Source: Pseudomonas brenneri (GTDB lineage: Bacteria; Pseudomonadota; Gammaproteobacteria; Pseudomonadales; Pseudomonadaceae). From it: a stretch of 64,000 nt of DNA. Below the pieces are notes generated by a model. That model searched no databases. It saw only the letters and a list, made by a program, of their open reading frames with translations, and was not told the DNA's origin. Shown here piece by piece: positions 8,578-17,525 of this stretch. The translations under genes and the position numbers were made by a program. The stretch covers positions 186,001-250,000 of the forward strand of contig NZ_VFIL01000001.1 in assembly GCF_007858285.1 (NCBI RefSeq), read 5' to 3'. Position 1 is the stretch's first letter. The number at the start of each line of letters is the position of its first letter.

Positions 8578-10197
8578 ATGACTCGATTAACCACTGCCCG
8601 CCGTATCGCGATCGGCTTTGCTATCGCACCTTTGGCCCTGGCCGGCATGGCGTTCTACGCCTTGCACGACCTGGGCACCCTCAAGGAACAGTCGGAGCTG
8701 ATCGTGCAGCAGGACTGGCCGAAAATTGCCCCGATCATGGTGATTGCCACAGGTGTGCGCGACAACGGCCGCAACACCCGTGACTTGCTGATCGACCAGG
8801 ACAACCAGGCGACCCAGCAGGCCATCAGCACCACCCGCCAACGCATCACCGACGCCTTTACTCAGTTGGAGCCATTGTTCGATACGGCCACCGGCCAGGC
8901 GGCCTTTGCCGACCTGAAGAAGCACCGCGAAGCCTATGTCAGCGCCTTCACCCAGGTGCAGGCGCTGATCCGCCAGGGCGCCCATGCGCAAGGCGTGGCA
9001 CAGCTCAAGCAGAACGTGCAACCGGCCGAGCAGGCGGTGTTCAAGAGCCTGGAGGCGATGATGGCCTTGCAGGGGCAGATTTTTGCCGAGCGCGAGCACG
9101 CGGCGCAAACCCTGTATCGCGAAGCGCGGCGCAATATGCTCGGGTTGTTCCTGCTGTGCGTGGCCCTGGTGGTAACGGCTGCGGTCATTGTCACCCGCAG
9201 CGTCACCCGGCCCCTGGGCGGTGAGCCCGATGAGGCCGCGCGGGTGTTGAGCCAGATTGCCCAGGGCGACCTGACCACCGTGGTGCCAACTGCGGGCAGC
9301 GCCGACGGCAGCGTGATGCAGAACATGCAGCAAATGCAGCACAACCTTAACGAAATGGTACGCCAGATCGCCACGTCGGTGGACCGGGTGGCCAGTTCTT
9401 CCGAGGAGTTGAGTGCCGTCAGTAGCCAGACCAGCAGCAGCCTGCAGTTGCAAGGCATGGAAATCGAGCAGGCCGCCACGGCCGTCAACGAGATGACGGC
9501 GGCCGTGGATGAGGTGGCGCGTAATGCGGTGAGCACCAGTGAAGCTTCACGTTTGTCTGCACAGACGGCCCAATTGGGGCGTGATCAGGTGCAGGAAACA
9601 GTCGCCTCGATCAACACCCTGGCAGACGGCGTCAGTGGCACTTCGGTACGGATCCAACAACTGGCCGGGCGCGTGCAGGACATCAGCGGCGTGCTGGAAG
9701 TGATCCGCAGCATCGCCGACCAGACCAACCTGCTGGCGCTCAACGCTGCCATCGAAGCGGCCCGGGCCGGGGATGCCGGCCGTGGGTTTGCGGTGGTGGC
9801 TGATGAAGTGCGGGCCCTGGCCCATCGTACTCAGGCCTCGACCCAGGAGATCGAGCAGATGATTGGCAATATCCGCCTGGACACCGAGCAGGCTGTGACT
9901 GCGATGCAGGACAGCAGCGACCTGGTGCGTACCACCTTGAGCGTGGCGCAGCGTTCGGGCGAGGCACTGGAAGCGATTACCCAGTCGATCTCGCAGATCA
10001 ACGAGCGCAACCTGATGATTGCCAGCGCCACCGAAGAGCAGGCATTGGTGGCGCGGGAGGTGGATCGCAACCTGGTGGGGATTCGCAATCTGTCGGAGCA
10101 GGTGTTGCTGGGGGCCCGGCATACCGATACGGCGGGGCATGAACTGGCGCAGATGGCTGGGGAGTTGCACCTGACGGTTGCCAGGTTCCGCGTCTAA
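8578..10197 (+). CDS. Methyl-accepting chemotaxis protein
   Basis: Transmembrane chemoreceptor of 539 residues. It has an N-terminal membrane helix (residues about 11-30), a periplasmic four-helix-bundle type sensor of about 160 residues ([37 protein letters not shown]), a second membrane helix near 190-210 ([29 protein letters not shown]) and a HAMP linker. The long coiled-coil signalling domain follows, with the conserved hairpin ([20 protein letters not shown], then [20 protein letters not shown]) that binds CheA/CheW. No CheR-tethering pentapeptide is seen at the end. The start is the ATG at 8578 after AGGGAG; a nearby ATG at 8573 is out of frame. The ligand is unknown. The gene is monocistronic and convergent with ftrD. 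Confidence 0.93.
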   Translation: MTRLTTARRIAIGFAIAPLALAGMAFYALHDLGTLKEQSELIVQQDWPKIAPIMVIATGVRDNGRNTRDLLIDQDNQATQQAISTTRQRITDAFTQLEPLFDTATGQAAFADLKKHREAYVSAFTQVQALIRQGAHAQGVAQLKQNVQPAEQAVFKSLEAMMALQGQIFAEREHAAQTLYREARRNMLGLFLLCVALVVTAAVIVTRSVTRPLGGEPDEAARVLSQIAQGDLTTVVPTAGSADGSVMQNMQQMQHNLNEMVRQIATSVDRVASSSEELSAVSSQTSSSLQLQGMEIEQAATAVNEMTAAVDEVARNAVSTSEASRLSAQTAQLGRDQVQETVASINTLADGVSGTSVRIQQLAGRVQDISGVLEVIRSIADQTNLLALNAAIEAARAGDAGRGFAVVADEVRALAHRTQASTQEIEQMIGNIRLDTEQAVTAMQDSSDLVRTTLSVAQRSGEALEAITQSISQINERNLMIASATEEQALVAREVDRNLVGIRNLSEQVLLGARHTDTAGHELAQMAGELHLTVARFRV

Positions 10198-10205
10198 CCT
10201 CAATA

Positions 10206-10237
10206 CCTGTAGGCGCCGGCTTGCCGGCTCCTACAGG
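10206..10237. repeat. Single REP palindrome between the chemoreceptor gene and ftrD
   Basis: CCTGTAGG...CCTACAGG arms enclose GCCGG/CCGGC, giving a stable hairpin in the convergent 3' space. The element gives ftrD its TAG stop when read on the minus strand. It may also act as a terminator for both genes, although there is no T tract. Confidence 0.85.
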
Positions 10238-11592
10238 TTCCAGCCCCAGAATTGTAGCCACCAGCCATATCCCACCCATCCATTACCCAGCAGCAGGCAA
10301 GTCCAGGCAGCGCAACGTTGGGCCAGTGGTGTGTCGGCCAGCTGTTTCCACGCCAGCCACAAACACCAGCCAACAGCCCCGACCAGCAATATGCCGCGCG
10401 CCGGTTGTACCCATTCCAGCAACAATCCCTCATAGCGCAACAACTTCACCGTGGTTGCCGACAACCCCAGGAACAGTCCTGCACCGCCAAGGGGCGTAAA
10501 GGTCAAGGCCAGGGCCCAATAGCGTGCACGCTCACCGCTCAACCTGGCTGCCAGGCGCACCAGCCCCATCAAGGTTCCGCCGAGCAGCAGGCTGCTGGCG
10601 CCCAGATACGCAACGATGCAAAAACCATCCAGCCAACTGAAGCTGTCGTTGGCCTGCGGATAGTGGGTCAACAGCCACCAGGGCGCGCTGTCCTGCAACG
10701 GCCACAGCCAATCGTGTTCCACCAGCCACTGCGCGAGGTACTGTTTGAACGTGATAAACCACGGGCTGACGGTCCACTGGAAGGCGCCCATCGCCAGGCC
10801 GATCACACCAAACAGCAACAAGCGTGCATCCCACACCAAGGCGGGCTTGCGCGGGGCCTGGAGGATTTCGCTATTGCATGAACGGGCAATCAATTGCACC
10901 GCGCCGCGTTGCCCACTGCAGCGTCCGCAGGCGTGGCAATCGCTGGCGCCTTGCAGGCGGCGAATGTCCAGCAGTGGCGCGCAGTTGGGCAACGGCAGGC
11001 GCGGGCCATCGTTGGCTTTCCAGCGTTGTTCGTTGACTTGGAAATGCACCGGCGCCAGGCGTGCGAGCAGGGCGAAGACGCCGCTGACCGGGCACAGGTA
11101 ACGGCACCAGACCCGTTTGCCGCGCACAAACAGCAGCCCTACCAGCACTGCGGCGACGGTCGAGCCGCCGAGGATCAGCAGGGCGGCCTGGGCGTAGTCG
11201 TACACACTGATCAACTGGCCGTAGAGGGTGGTCAGGCAGAAGCCCACGGTGGGCCAGCCGCTCCAGCGGATCCAGTTCGGAATACCCAGCCCGCGACCAT
11301 GCCGGCTGGCCCATTCGCTCAAGGAGCCTTCGGGGCAGAGCACGCCGCACCACACGCGGCCGAATAACACGATCGACAGCACCACGAACGGCCACCACAG
11401 GCCCCAGAACAGGAACTGTGCCAGCAGCGTCAGGTTGTCCAGCAGGCGCGCCTGGCTGTCGGGCAGCGGCAGCCAGGCGGGCACTACCAGTAATCCTGCG
11501 TAGAACAACACCACGGCCCATTGCACGCCACGAATCAGCCGCGCATGGCGGCGCATGCCATCCCCCAGGCGTTGCAGCCAGGGGCTGTTCAC
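10231..11592 (-). CDS. ftrD: FtrD: membrane 4Fe-4S ferredoxin of the ferrous-iron uptake system
   Basis: Polytopic membrane protein of 453 residues, related to NapH/NosR/CcoG-type proteins. It has about eight to ten hydrophobic segments and cysteine motifs CGVLCPEGS, CRYLCPVSG and CHACGRCSGQRG for Fe-S clusters. In FtrABCD systems it is thought to supply or remove electrons during uptake of ferrous iron through FtrC. I chose the GTG at 11592 because it overlaps the ftrC stop (GTGA), the usual coupled arrangement; a start at 11640 would overlap ftrC by about 50 bases. It is the last gene of ftrABCD. The stop codon is the TAG of a REP element (AACCTGTAGGAG). Confidence 0.88.
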   Translation of the reverse strand: MNSPWLQRLGDGMRRHARLIRGVQWAVVLFYAGLLVVPAWLPLPDSQARLLDNLTLLAQFLFWGLWWPFVVLSIVLFGRVWCGVLCPEGSLSEWASRHGRGLGIPNWIRWSGWPTVGFCLTTLYGQLISVYDYAQAALLILGGSTVAAVLVGLLFVRGKRVWCRYLCPVSGVFALLARLAPVHFQVNEQRWKANDGPRLPLPNCAPLLDIRRLQGASDCHACGRCSGQRGAVQLIARSCNSEILQAPRKPALVWDARLLLFGVIGLAMGAFQWTVSPWFITFKQYLAQWLVEHDWLWPLQDSAPWWLLTHYPQANDSFSWLDGFCIVAYLGASSLLLGGTLMGLVRLAARLSGERARYWALALTFTPLGGAGLFLGLSATTVKLLRYEGLLLEWVQPARGILLVGAVGWCLWLAWKQLADTPLAQRCAAWTCLLLGNGWVGYGWWLQFWGWNL

Positions 11593-12431
11593 AACGACGC
11601 TCGCTGGACGCGATACAGCCCTCGGCCCACCAGCAGCCAATAGCCGGCCAGTACCAGCAGGGTCACCGTGCTGGGCGTCGCGCGGTACCCGGCGAAGCCC
11701 GCGAGCACTGCGCCCAGGCCGTGGCTGTCACTGAGCAGGGCGCTGCTGTCCCACCAGGCTTCGCCCACCAGGGTGTAGACCCAGTCGGGCATGTCCATGG
11801 CCAACAGTTGCCCGCCGATGCGTTCCATGGCGGCGACCAGCAAGGCGGCGGCCAACAGCAGTAGCAGCACCTCGCTGAGGGCGAAAAAACGTGACCAGGA
11901 AATCAGCCGTCGCGTGCTGCGCAGCAGCATCACGGTCAGCCCGGCCAACACCAGGCCCAGCGCGCCGCCAATGGCGAACAGGCCCAGCGCCGGGCCGTGC
12001 AGATGGGCACCGGCGCCGTACAGAAAGACCACGGTCTCGCTGCCTTCGCGGCTGACCGCCAACAGCGCCAGCAACAGCAGCCCCAATCCGCCCTGACGTG
12101 CAGCACGCTGGTCGGCGTCGCGCAGCAGGGTTTGGCGCAGGCCCGGCCCGTGGCGGTGCATCCAGAACACCATCTGCACCATCAGCAGGCTTGCCACCAG
12201 GGTCATGCCGGCCTGGAACCATTCCCCGGCGGGGCCGCTCATGGCCTCGCCGGCCCACAGCATCAAACCGGCCAACGCGGCAGAGCACAGCAGGCCCAGA
12301 ACCACGCCGGCCCATAGAAAACGACCCAGGCGCGAGCCCTCGGATTGTTGGCTGATCCAGGCCTGGAGGATGCCGATCACCAGCAACGCCTCGACGCTTT
12401 CGCGCCAGACGATAAACATCGATTGATTCAT
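11589..12431 (-). CDS. ftrC: FtrC: FTR1/EfeU-family iron permease
   Basis: Inner-membrane iron permease of 280 residues with about seven hydrophobic segments. The two REXXE iron-binding motifs of the FTR1 family are present: RESVE at residues 10-14 in the first helix and REGSE at 128-132. In the FtrABCD system it takes up iron handed over by the periplasmic proteins FtrA and FtrB. I prefer the ATG at 12431, which follows GGGAG at good spacing, over the TTG one codon earlier. It lies 17 bases after ftrB and overlaps ftrD by 4 bases. Confidence 0.93.
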   Translation of the reverse strand: MNQSMFIVWRESVEALLVIGILQAWISQQSEGSRLGRFLWAGVVLGLLCSAALAGLMLWAGEAMSGPAGEWFQAGMTLVASLLMVQMVFWMHRHGPGLRQTLLRDADQRAARQGGLGLLLLALLAVSREGSETVVFLYGAGAHLHGPALGLFAIGGALGLVLAGLTVMLLRSTRRLISWSRFFALSEVLLLLLAAALLVAAMERIGGQLLAMDMPDWVYTLVGEAWWDSSALLSDSHGLGAVLAGFAGYRATPSTVTLLVLAGYWLLVGRGLYRVQRASL

Positions 12432-12448
12432 CAAATGCTCCCGGGCCG

Positions 12449-12772
12449 TTATTCGGCGAGGATGCTGCCCTCGGGCAACTGTGAGTTGAATTCGTCGAAA
12501 AACGGATAGGCACCCGGCTTGAGCGGGTGGATCACGACAAAGGTGGTCACCCCAGGCGACAACACTTTTTCCACGCGCAGTGGCGTGCTCTCGAATTCGG
12601 CCGGGCCCTGGCCGATATTTTTCAGCACGATTTTGAAGCGCTGGCCGGCCGGTACTTTGAGTTGCGCCGGGTTGAAGTGGCCGTCCTGCAGGGTCAGTTC
12701 ATAGGTGGGCAAGGGCGCTGCCAGGGCCGCGCCACACACCAGCAGGGCACAGAGGGCTAGGGGGCGGTGCAT
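12449..12772 (-). CDS. ftrB: FtrB: periplasmic cupredoxin-like protein
   Basis: Small periplasmic cupredoxin-fold protein of 107 residues with a clear signal peptide (MHRPLALCALLVCGAALAA). The mature part resembles the cupredoxin domain of EfeO (YELTLQDGHFNPAQLKVPAG, FESTPLRVEKVLSPG, PLKPGAYPFFDEF). In FtrABCD it is believed to oxidise or hold ferrous iron, with copper, before transport by FtrC. Its ATG directly follows the ftrA stop (TGAATG), so translation is coupled. Gene order P19 protein, cupredoxin, FTR1 permease, ferredoxin is the full ftrABCD set. Confidence 0.9.
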   Translation of the reverse strand: MHRPLALCALLVCGAALAAPLPTYELTLQDGHFNPAQLKVPAGQRFKIVLKNIGQGPAEFESTPLRVEKVLSPGVTTFVVIHPLKPGAYPFFDEFNSQLPEGSILAE

Positions 12773-13303
12773 TCAGTAGCCGCCTTTCTTGCCAATCCCT
12801 GCATAGACGAATTCGTAGTGCACTTCACAGCGTTCGAACCAGGGTGCGACTCCGGTTTCCTTGTCGGTATGCCGGCCCAGTGAGCCGTGGCCGCTGGGTG
12901 GCATCACGGTAAAAGTCAGTTGGTATTTGCCGGGGCCCAGCAGCTTGACGTTGTCGCCGTAGTGCGGGCCGTCGTTGGCCACCATGGCATGGAACTCACC
13001 GATGATCGGGCTGGCACCGCCTTGCTTTTGCAAGCGGAACGATACGTTGAGGTAGGGCACGAAACTGCCTTCCTGAAAGCCCTGCTGGTTGTCGGCTGTA
13101 GCACGGATATCCGCCTCCAGATGCACATCCGAATCGGCGGTGGCGCGCATCATGCCGGGCGGCGCCATCTCGATCGGTTGCAGATAGACCGCACCCACTT
13201 CCAGGCCGGGACACATTTGTGGCTCGCCGATGGGATATTCCTTGGCGACGGCGGCTCCAGTCGATAACAGCAGGGCCAGTGACAGCATGAAGGGGATACG
13301 CAT
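12773..13303 (-). CDS. ftrA: FtrA: P19/Tp34-family periplasmic iron-binding protein
   Basis: Periplasmic metal-binding protein of 176 residues that captures iron for the FtrC permease. A signal peptide (MRIPFMLSLALLLSTGAAVA) precedes the P19 domain, with the family features KEYPIGEPQMCPGLEVGAVYLQP, EADIRAT and FHAMVANDGPHYGDNVKL and several Met/His residues that can ligate metal. The start is the ATG preceding the signal peptide; a longer frame runs upstream to 13462 but lacks a signal at its N-terminus. It is the first gene of the operon, with a possible Fur box 54-72 bases before the ATG. Confidence 0.92.
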   Translation of the reverse strand: MRIPFMLSLALLLSTGAAVAKEYPIGEPQMCPGLEVGAVYLQPIEMAPPGMMRATADSDVHLEADIRATADNQQGFQEGSFVPYLNVSFRLQKQGGASPIIGEFHAMVANDGPHYGDNVKLLGPGKYQLTFTVMPPSGHGSLGRHTDKETGVAPWFERCEVHYEFVYAGIGKKGGY

Positions 13304-13356
13304 GGGTGCTTCCTGACAGGGGAAATGAGAACCCGAGTCTAGAAAGCTTCGCTGTA

Positions 13357-13375
13357 AATAATAATGATTCCTGTC
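13357..13375 (-). promoter_or_regulatory. Possible Fur box upstream of ftrA
   Basis: The plus-strand sequence AATAATAATGATTCCTGTC matches 12 of 19 positions of the classical Fur box, all but three in the left two hexamers. It lies 54-72 bases upstream of ftrA, the expected place for iron repression of this uptake operon. Confidence 0.5.
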
Positions 13376-13479
13376 AAGTTTCCAGGGATATAGACATAAC
13401 CAATCTTGACGTTGGTCAAGGCTGTGGGCGGATAGCGGCCGTAGGATCAAATCACTGCCCACCGCTGTGGAGCCTGCTC

Positions 13480-13716
13480 ATGGCCAAGCCGTTCCCGCTC
13501 AACCCCAAACACCCCGAGCGTATCTGCTGGGGCTGTGACCGTTACTGTGCGACCACTGCACTGGCCTGCGGCAACGGTGCCGACCGCACCATGCACCCGG
13601 CCGAAATGATCGGTGAGGATTGGTACCTGCATGGCGATTGGGGCATTGAATTGCCGATTGCCACGGATAAGCTGCCCGAGGCGATTGCCGAGGAAAAGGT
13701 CGGCGCCAACCGATGA
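13480..13716 (+). CDS. DUF3079 domain protein
   Basis: Small cytoplasmic protein of 78 residues with the DUF3079 signature FPLNPKHPERICWGCDRYC, then LACGNG, HPAEMIGEDWYLHGDWG. Four conserved cysteines (CWGCDRYC plus ALAC) suggest a small metal or Fe-S site; this is inference, as the family has no assigned function. There is no signal peptide. It is divergent from ftrA, with 176 bases between them, and shares that upstream space, including the possible Fur box. Confidence 0.85.
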   Translation: MAKPFPLNPKHPERICWGCDRYCATTALACGNGADRTMHPAEMIGEDWYLHGDWGIELPIATDKLPEAIAEEKVGANR

Positions 13717-13918
13717 ACCTTCAATGTAAAAAAATCGTTTAAATGCAAAAAGAGTTGTCCACGAAAACCGTGGGTATCTCTGTGGATAACCTTGCGTGAG
13801 CCCGGCAGGTATGGCGATTCAACCCGCGGTCAATATTTGATCAAGATCGTCTGCAAGCCTTTTGGCGTGCGGCGTGCGCTTGACACGCGGCGTTGAAGTC
13901 GGTGCCGGATCCGGCGTT
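13717..13918. other. Convergent intergenic space with a perfect DnaA box and an Anr-like box
   Basis: No gene is seen between the DUF3079 gene and the hydrolase gene, which converge here. The space holds a small hairpin (CCACG-N5-CGTGG at 13759), a perfect DnaA box on the minus strand (TTATCCACA, 13781-13789) and TTGATCAAGATCGT (13837-13850), which matches 8 of the 10 fixed bases of an Anr/Fnr site. Any of these could be chance. A small RNA cannot be excluded. Confidence 0.35.
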
Positions 13919-14803
13919 CTACAGCAATCCCTCCAGTGCCTGGCGATAGTTGCGACCGCCCAGGCTCAGGCTGTTGTTGTGGCTGGCCCCAGGCACCAAC
14001 AGCAAGTGCTTGGGCTCTTGGGCGGCGTCAAACAATTGCTGGCTGAAACGCGGTGGCACATAACGGTCGTCGAGGCCGTGCACCACCAGCAACGGCATGT
14101 GGATGTCGGCGATCTTGTCGATGGAGTCAAACTTCTGCGACAACACCCAACGCACCGGCAATGAGGTGTTGGCCATTGCCGTGGCAACATCGGCCAGGGA
14201 GGTGAAGGTGGACTCGATTACCAGCCCACGCACGGGGGGTGGCAACTGTTTGGCCGCCGCCCGCTGGCCCAATTCTGCTGCGAGGTCGATGGCTACTGCG
14301 CCGCCCAGGGAGTGCCCGTAGATCAGGCGTTTGGCCGGGACCGGTTGCAGGATCTGGAAGTGCTCCCAGGCAACGCGCGCGTCTTCATAGACACTGGTTT
14401 CGGACGGCAAGTCGCCCCGGCTCTGGCCGAAGCCGCGATAGTCGATAGCCAGTACCGAGTAGCCCTGGGCATGCAGTTGTTCGATGCGAAACAGCTGGCC
14501 GGTGAGGTTCCAGCGTACGCCGTGCAGGTAAAGAATCGCCGGTGCATCTTTTTTCGCCGCGGGCCACCACCAGCCATGGAGGCTCTGCCCGGACTTGAAA
14601 CTGGCGGGCTTGAGTTCGAACTCCTGCACATCCTTGGGCAGGCCGCGATACCAACTGGCGGTACCGGGCTCGATGCGAAACACCAGTTCGCGCTCCTTGT
14701 GTTGCAGGACACCGCAGCCCACGGGCAGACCCAGGACCAGTACGGCCATGCACAGTAACGCAAACCAATGCAGGCGCAGGCGTGTGAAAAAACGTTTGGA
14801 CAT
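13919..14803 (-). CDS. Alpha/beta hydrolase (membrane-anchored, BEM46-like)
   Basis: Predicted serine hydrolase of 294 residues. The N-terminus is a membrane anchor or signal (LHWFALLCMAVLVLGLPVGCG) with a poor lipobox-like end, so it is probably attached to the inner membrane and faces the periplasm. The fold markers are ILYLHGVRWNLTGQ (oxyanion loop), IDYRGFGQSRGD, the nucleophile elbow GHSLGG, LVVHGLDDRYVPP with the acid, and GASHNN with the catalytic His. The substrate is unknown. The start is the ATG before the hydrophobic segment; reading further upstream adds non-conserved sequence. Confidence 0.85.
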   Translation of the reverse strand: MSKRFFTRLRLHWFALLCMAVLVLGLPVGCGVLQHKERELVFRIEPGTASWYRGLPKDVQEFELKPASFKSGQSLHGWWWPAAKKDAPAILYLHGVRWNLTGQLFRIEQLHAQGYSVLAIDYRGFGQSRGDLPSETSVYEDARVAWEHFQILQPVPAKRLIYGHSLGGAVAIDLAAELGQRAAAKQLPPPVRGLVIESTFTSLADVATAMANTSLPVRWVLSQKFDSIDKIADIHMPLLVVHGLDDRYVPPRFSQQLFDAAQEPKHLLLVPGASHNNSLSLGGRNYRQALEGLL

Positions 14804-14901
14804 GGAGGTTCCAGGGCAGGAGCGAAGCAGGTTTTTTAGCAGATGCCTTGCCCATGAAGGGAATATTAAGACCGCCGTGATCGGTGATTGCTTGCAAAGT
14901 G

Positions 14902-16059
14902 TTACAGCGCTGCGCAAATCGCCGTCTGCACGCGGTTGCGTCCCTGGTCCTTGGCGCGATACAGCGCCTGGTCAGCCTGGGACAGCAGGCGTGACAGGTC
15001 GTGGCAGGTCGGTGTGGTCGTGACGATGCCAATGCTCACGCTCAAGAACCCCGGCGCCAGCAAATCGAGGCTGGCAAACCCTTGGCGAATGCGCTCGGCG
15101 ACCTGGATGGCGCCTTGCTCATCGGTGCCCTGCAGCAGGCAGGCAAACTCTTCGCCGCCGATGCGTGCAAACAGATCGTGCTTGCGCAACAGCGTCGCCG
15201 TCAGTTGGCTGAAGGCAATCAGGGCCTGGTCGCCCATGGGATGGCCGAAGCTGTCGTTGAGGCGCTTGAAGTAATCAAGGTCACACAACAGCAGCGCGGT
15301 GGTTTGCCCGCGCTGCTTGCTGTCGGCCAACAATTGTTCGCCATGGAGCATGAACGCCCGGCGATTGCCGATGCCCGTCAATACATCGCTGAAGGCCGCG
15401 GCCTTGAACTTGAGTTCGGCCCGCTCCTTGACCATCGCCAGGGTGACGTAGGCGATACCAATGGCATACAGCATGGACTCGAACAGCATGAACGAGAAAA
15501 ACGGCACGCTTTCGCCCATCAGTGCGTTTTCATTCTTGATCGGCATGCCGGGATCGATCACTGCGCGCACACAGTAAAATGTCGTATGAAATACCATCAG
15601 GCCCATGGCCGGCAGATAGGCCACTTCCAGGTGCTGGCGATGGCGCCACAGCTCCAGCGCCGACAACACCCCATAACCCGCTGCCAGGAGCGAGTACAGG
15701 GACACGCGGCTGGACATCGAGCCATAAAACTGCGGGATCAGGCACATCAACAGCCACAGGGCCGGGCCTGCGAGAATGCCCGGCAAGTACGGCTTGCCCT
15801 GGACAAATACGCGCATGGCGGTCCAGTTCATCGCGGCGCTCAACAGCAGCACCACGTTGCCGAGGATCAGTGCGACAAAATCCATGCCTATACCGCGTAC
15901 CACAATCAACGCGGTGCCCAGGGAGGCGAGCAACAGCATCACCCCCAGATAGCCCAGGGTTGGCTCACGCACACGGCGCCAGGTGTGGACGGTGAGCAGT
16001 CCCATCAGGCAAAAAACGAATACCGCGACCATCAATAGCGTCGGTATGTGCAGCATCAT
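14902..16059 (-). CDS. Diguanylate cyclase with seven-helix membrane sensor
   Basis: Makes cyclic di-GMP from two GTP. Of 385 residues, the first 200 contain about six or seven membrane helices, then a GGDEF domain: FKAAAFSDVLTGIGNRRAFM, LCDLDYFKRLNDSFGHPMGDQ and the active-site GGEEF at 301-305. The inhibitory-site motif RKHD lies exactly five residues before GGEEF, so product inhibition is likely. The start is the first of two adjacent ATG codons at 16059. The gene is divergent from nudK. Confidence 0.92.
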   Translation of the reverse strand: MMLHIPTLLMVAVFVFCLMGLLTVHTWRRVREPTLGYLGVMLLLASLGTALIVVRGIGMDFVALILGNVVLLLSAAMNWTAMRVFVQGKPYLPGILAGPALWLLMCLIPQFYGSMSSRVSLYSLLAAGYGVLSALELWRHRQHLEVAYLPAMGLMVFHTTFYCVRAVIDPGMPIKNENALMGESVPFFSFMLFESMLYAIGIAYVTLAMVKERAELKFKAAAFSDVLTGIGNRRAFMLHGEQLLADSKQRGQTTALLLCDLDYFKRLNDSFGHPMGDQALIAFSQLTATLLRKHDLFARIGGEEFACLLQGTDEQGAIQVAERIRQGFASLDLLAPGFLSVSIGIVTTTPTCHDLSRLLSQADQALYRAKDQGRNRVQTAICAAL

Positions 16060-16241
16060 GTCCTTGACCCCGCAAGATGCACTGTCGAGTAACCCCGTCA
16101 GACACACGCTTGTGCGGTCATCAGGTGCAGAAAGGGCGCAATTGTAGCTGGATAACGTGCAGCAATGCTGGCCCATGGACAGCTTGACGCTGGCAGGACG
16201 TCACCGACATGCTGCGCCCCTTGCGATCAAAAGGATCTTCC

Positions 16242-16838
16242 ATGGACAACAGCCCTGTACGCATCACCTCTGAAGAGCTGCTCTCGGACAACTGGTACCT
16301 GCTGAAAAAATACAGCTTCGACCTGCGCCGCCGGGACGGTAGCTGGCAAGCCCAGACCCGTGAGGTGTATGACCGCGGCAACGGTGCGACCATCCTGTTG
16401 TACAACACCTTGCAGCGCACGGTCTTGCTGATTCGCCAGTTCCGCATGCCGACCTTCGTCAATGGCCATGACGGCTACCTGATCGAAACCGCTGCCGGGC
16501 TGCTGGACAACGCCAGCCCCGAGGAGCGTATCCGCCTGGAAGCCGAGGAAGAGACCGGCTACCGCATCGGCCCTGTCGAAAAAGTCTACTCGGCATTCAT
16601 GAGCCCGGGCTCGGTGACCGAGCGCATTCATTTCTTTATCGGTGAGTATCAGCCCGGCGACCGCGTGGGCGAGGGCGGTGGCCTGGAGGATGAAGGTGAA
16701 GATATCCAGGTACTGGAACTGGGCTTCGACGAGGCCATCTCCATGGTCACGCGCGGTGAGATTGTCGATGGCAAGACCATCATGCTCCTGCAATACCTGG
16801 AACTGCGGTTGCTCAAGGCAGCCATGACGGTTTTGTAG
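16242..16838 (+). CDS. nudK: GDP-mannose pyrophosphatase NudK (Nudix hydrolase)
   Basis: Nudix hydrolase of 198 residues, close to the 191 of E. coli NudK, which splits GDP-mannose. The N-terminal part ([21 protein letters not shown]) and the motif [20 protein letters not shown] followed by EEETGY match NudK, including its characteristic AGLLDN version of the Nudix box. The helix Glu residues needed for magnesium are present. Start: ATG at 16242. Confidence 0.9.
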   Translation: MDNSPVRITSEELLSDNWYLLKKYSFDLRRRDGSWQAQTREVYDRGNGATILLYNTLQRTVLLIRQFRMPTFVNGHDGYLIETAAGLLDNASPEERIRLEAEEETGYRIGPVEKVYSAFMSPGSVTERIHFFIGEYQPGDRVGEGGGLEDEGEDIQVLELGFDEAISMVTRGEIVDGKTIMLLQYLELRLLKAAMTVL

Positions 16839-16936
16839 GTGCCGGCGCGGCAAGGGGCATTTTCTTCAATACGCACTGCCTGCAGGAACGTAGCGTACAG
16901 GCCTCGTCCACCTGTCATTACAAAAAGGGAAGTGCA

Positions 16937-17524
16937 ATGAGTTTGATCATGTCCATGGCCGCCTTCGCCCTGGCGACCTCCATCACACCCGGCCCGGTCA
17001 ATGTGGTTGCCCTTGGTTCCGGGGCGCGTTTCGGCTTTGCCGCTAGCCAGAAACACGTGGCTGGCGCGGCGCTGGGGTTTACCTTGCTGCTGGTGCTGAT
17101 CGGCCTGGGGCTGCATGAGGTGCTGGTGCGCTGGCCGATATTGACCCAGGGCATCCAGTGGGGCGGGGTCGTATTCCTGTTGTACATGGCCTACAAACTG
17201 ACGATGGATGACGGCCGGTTGGATGCGCAAGACGCGGCTGTTGCGCCATCCATGCTCTATGGCGCGATCATGCAATGGCTCAACCCCAAGGCCTGGCTGG
17301 CGTGTGTGGCCGGTATGGGGCTGTTTGCGGCTGACGGCGACGCCGTACGCGTCTGGCAACTGGCAGCGGTGTACCTGGTGATTTGCTACCTGTCGGTGGC
17401 GTGCTGGTCGTATGTGGGTACGTTCTTTCGTCGTTACCTGAGCAATGCCCGGGGCATGCGCCTGTTCAACCGGGCGATGGCGCTGCTGCTGGTGATCAGC
17501 GTGGCGTACCTGTTGCTGGCCTGA
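16937..17524 (+). CDS. LysE/RhtB-family amino-acid exporter
   Basis: Inner-membrane exporter of 195 residues with six hydrophobic segments and the family motif SITPGPVNVVALGSGARFGF near the N-terminus, plus AIMQWLNPKAWLACVAG in the middle. The substrate is not predictable. It is convergent with an AraC-type regulator whose stop lies one base away. LysE-family exporters are often paired with such regulators, so co-function is plausible, though the convergent layout does not show it. Confidence 0.88.
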   Translation: MSLIMSMAAFALATSITPGPVNVVALGSGARFGFAASQKHVAGAALGFTLLLVLIGLGLHEVLVRWPILTQGIQWGGVVFLLYMAYKLTMDDGRLDAQDAAVAPSMLYGAIMQWLNPKAWLACVAGMGLFAADGDAVRVWQLAAVYLVICYLSVACWSYVGTFFRRYLSNARGMRLFNRAMALLLVISVAYLLLA

Positions 17525-17525
17525 T

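Noticed and set aside
12773..13462. Longer start for ftrA upstream of its signal peptide
   Set aside because: The extension would place the signal peptide inside the protein and run through the putative Fur box.
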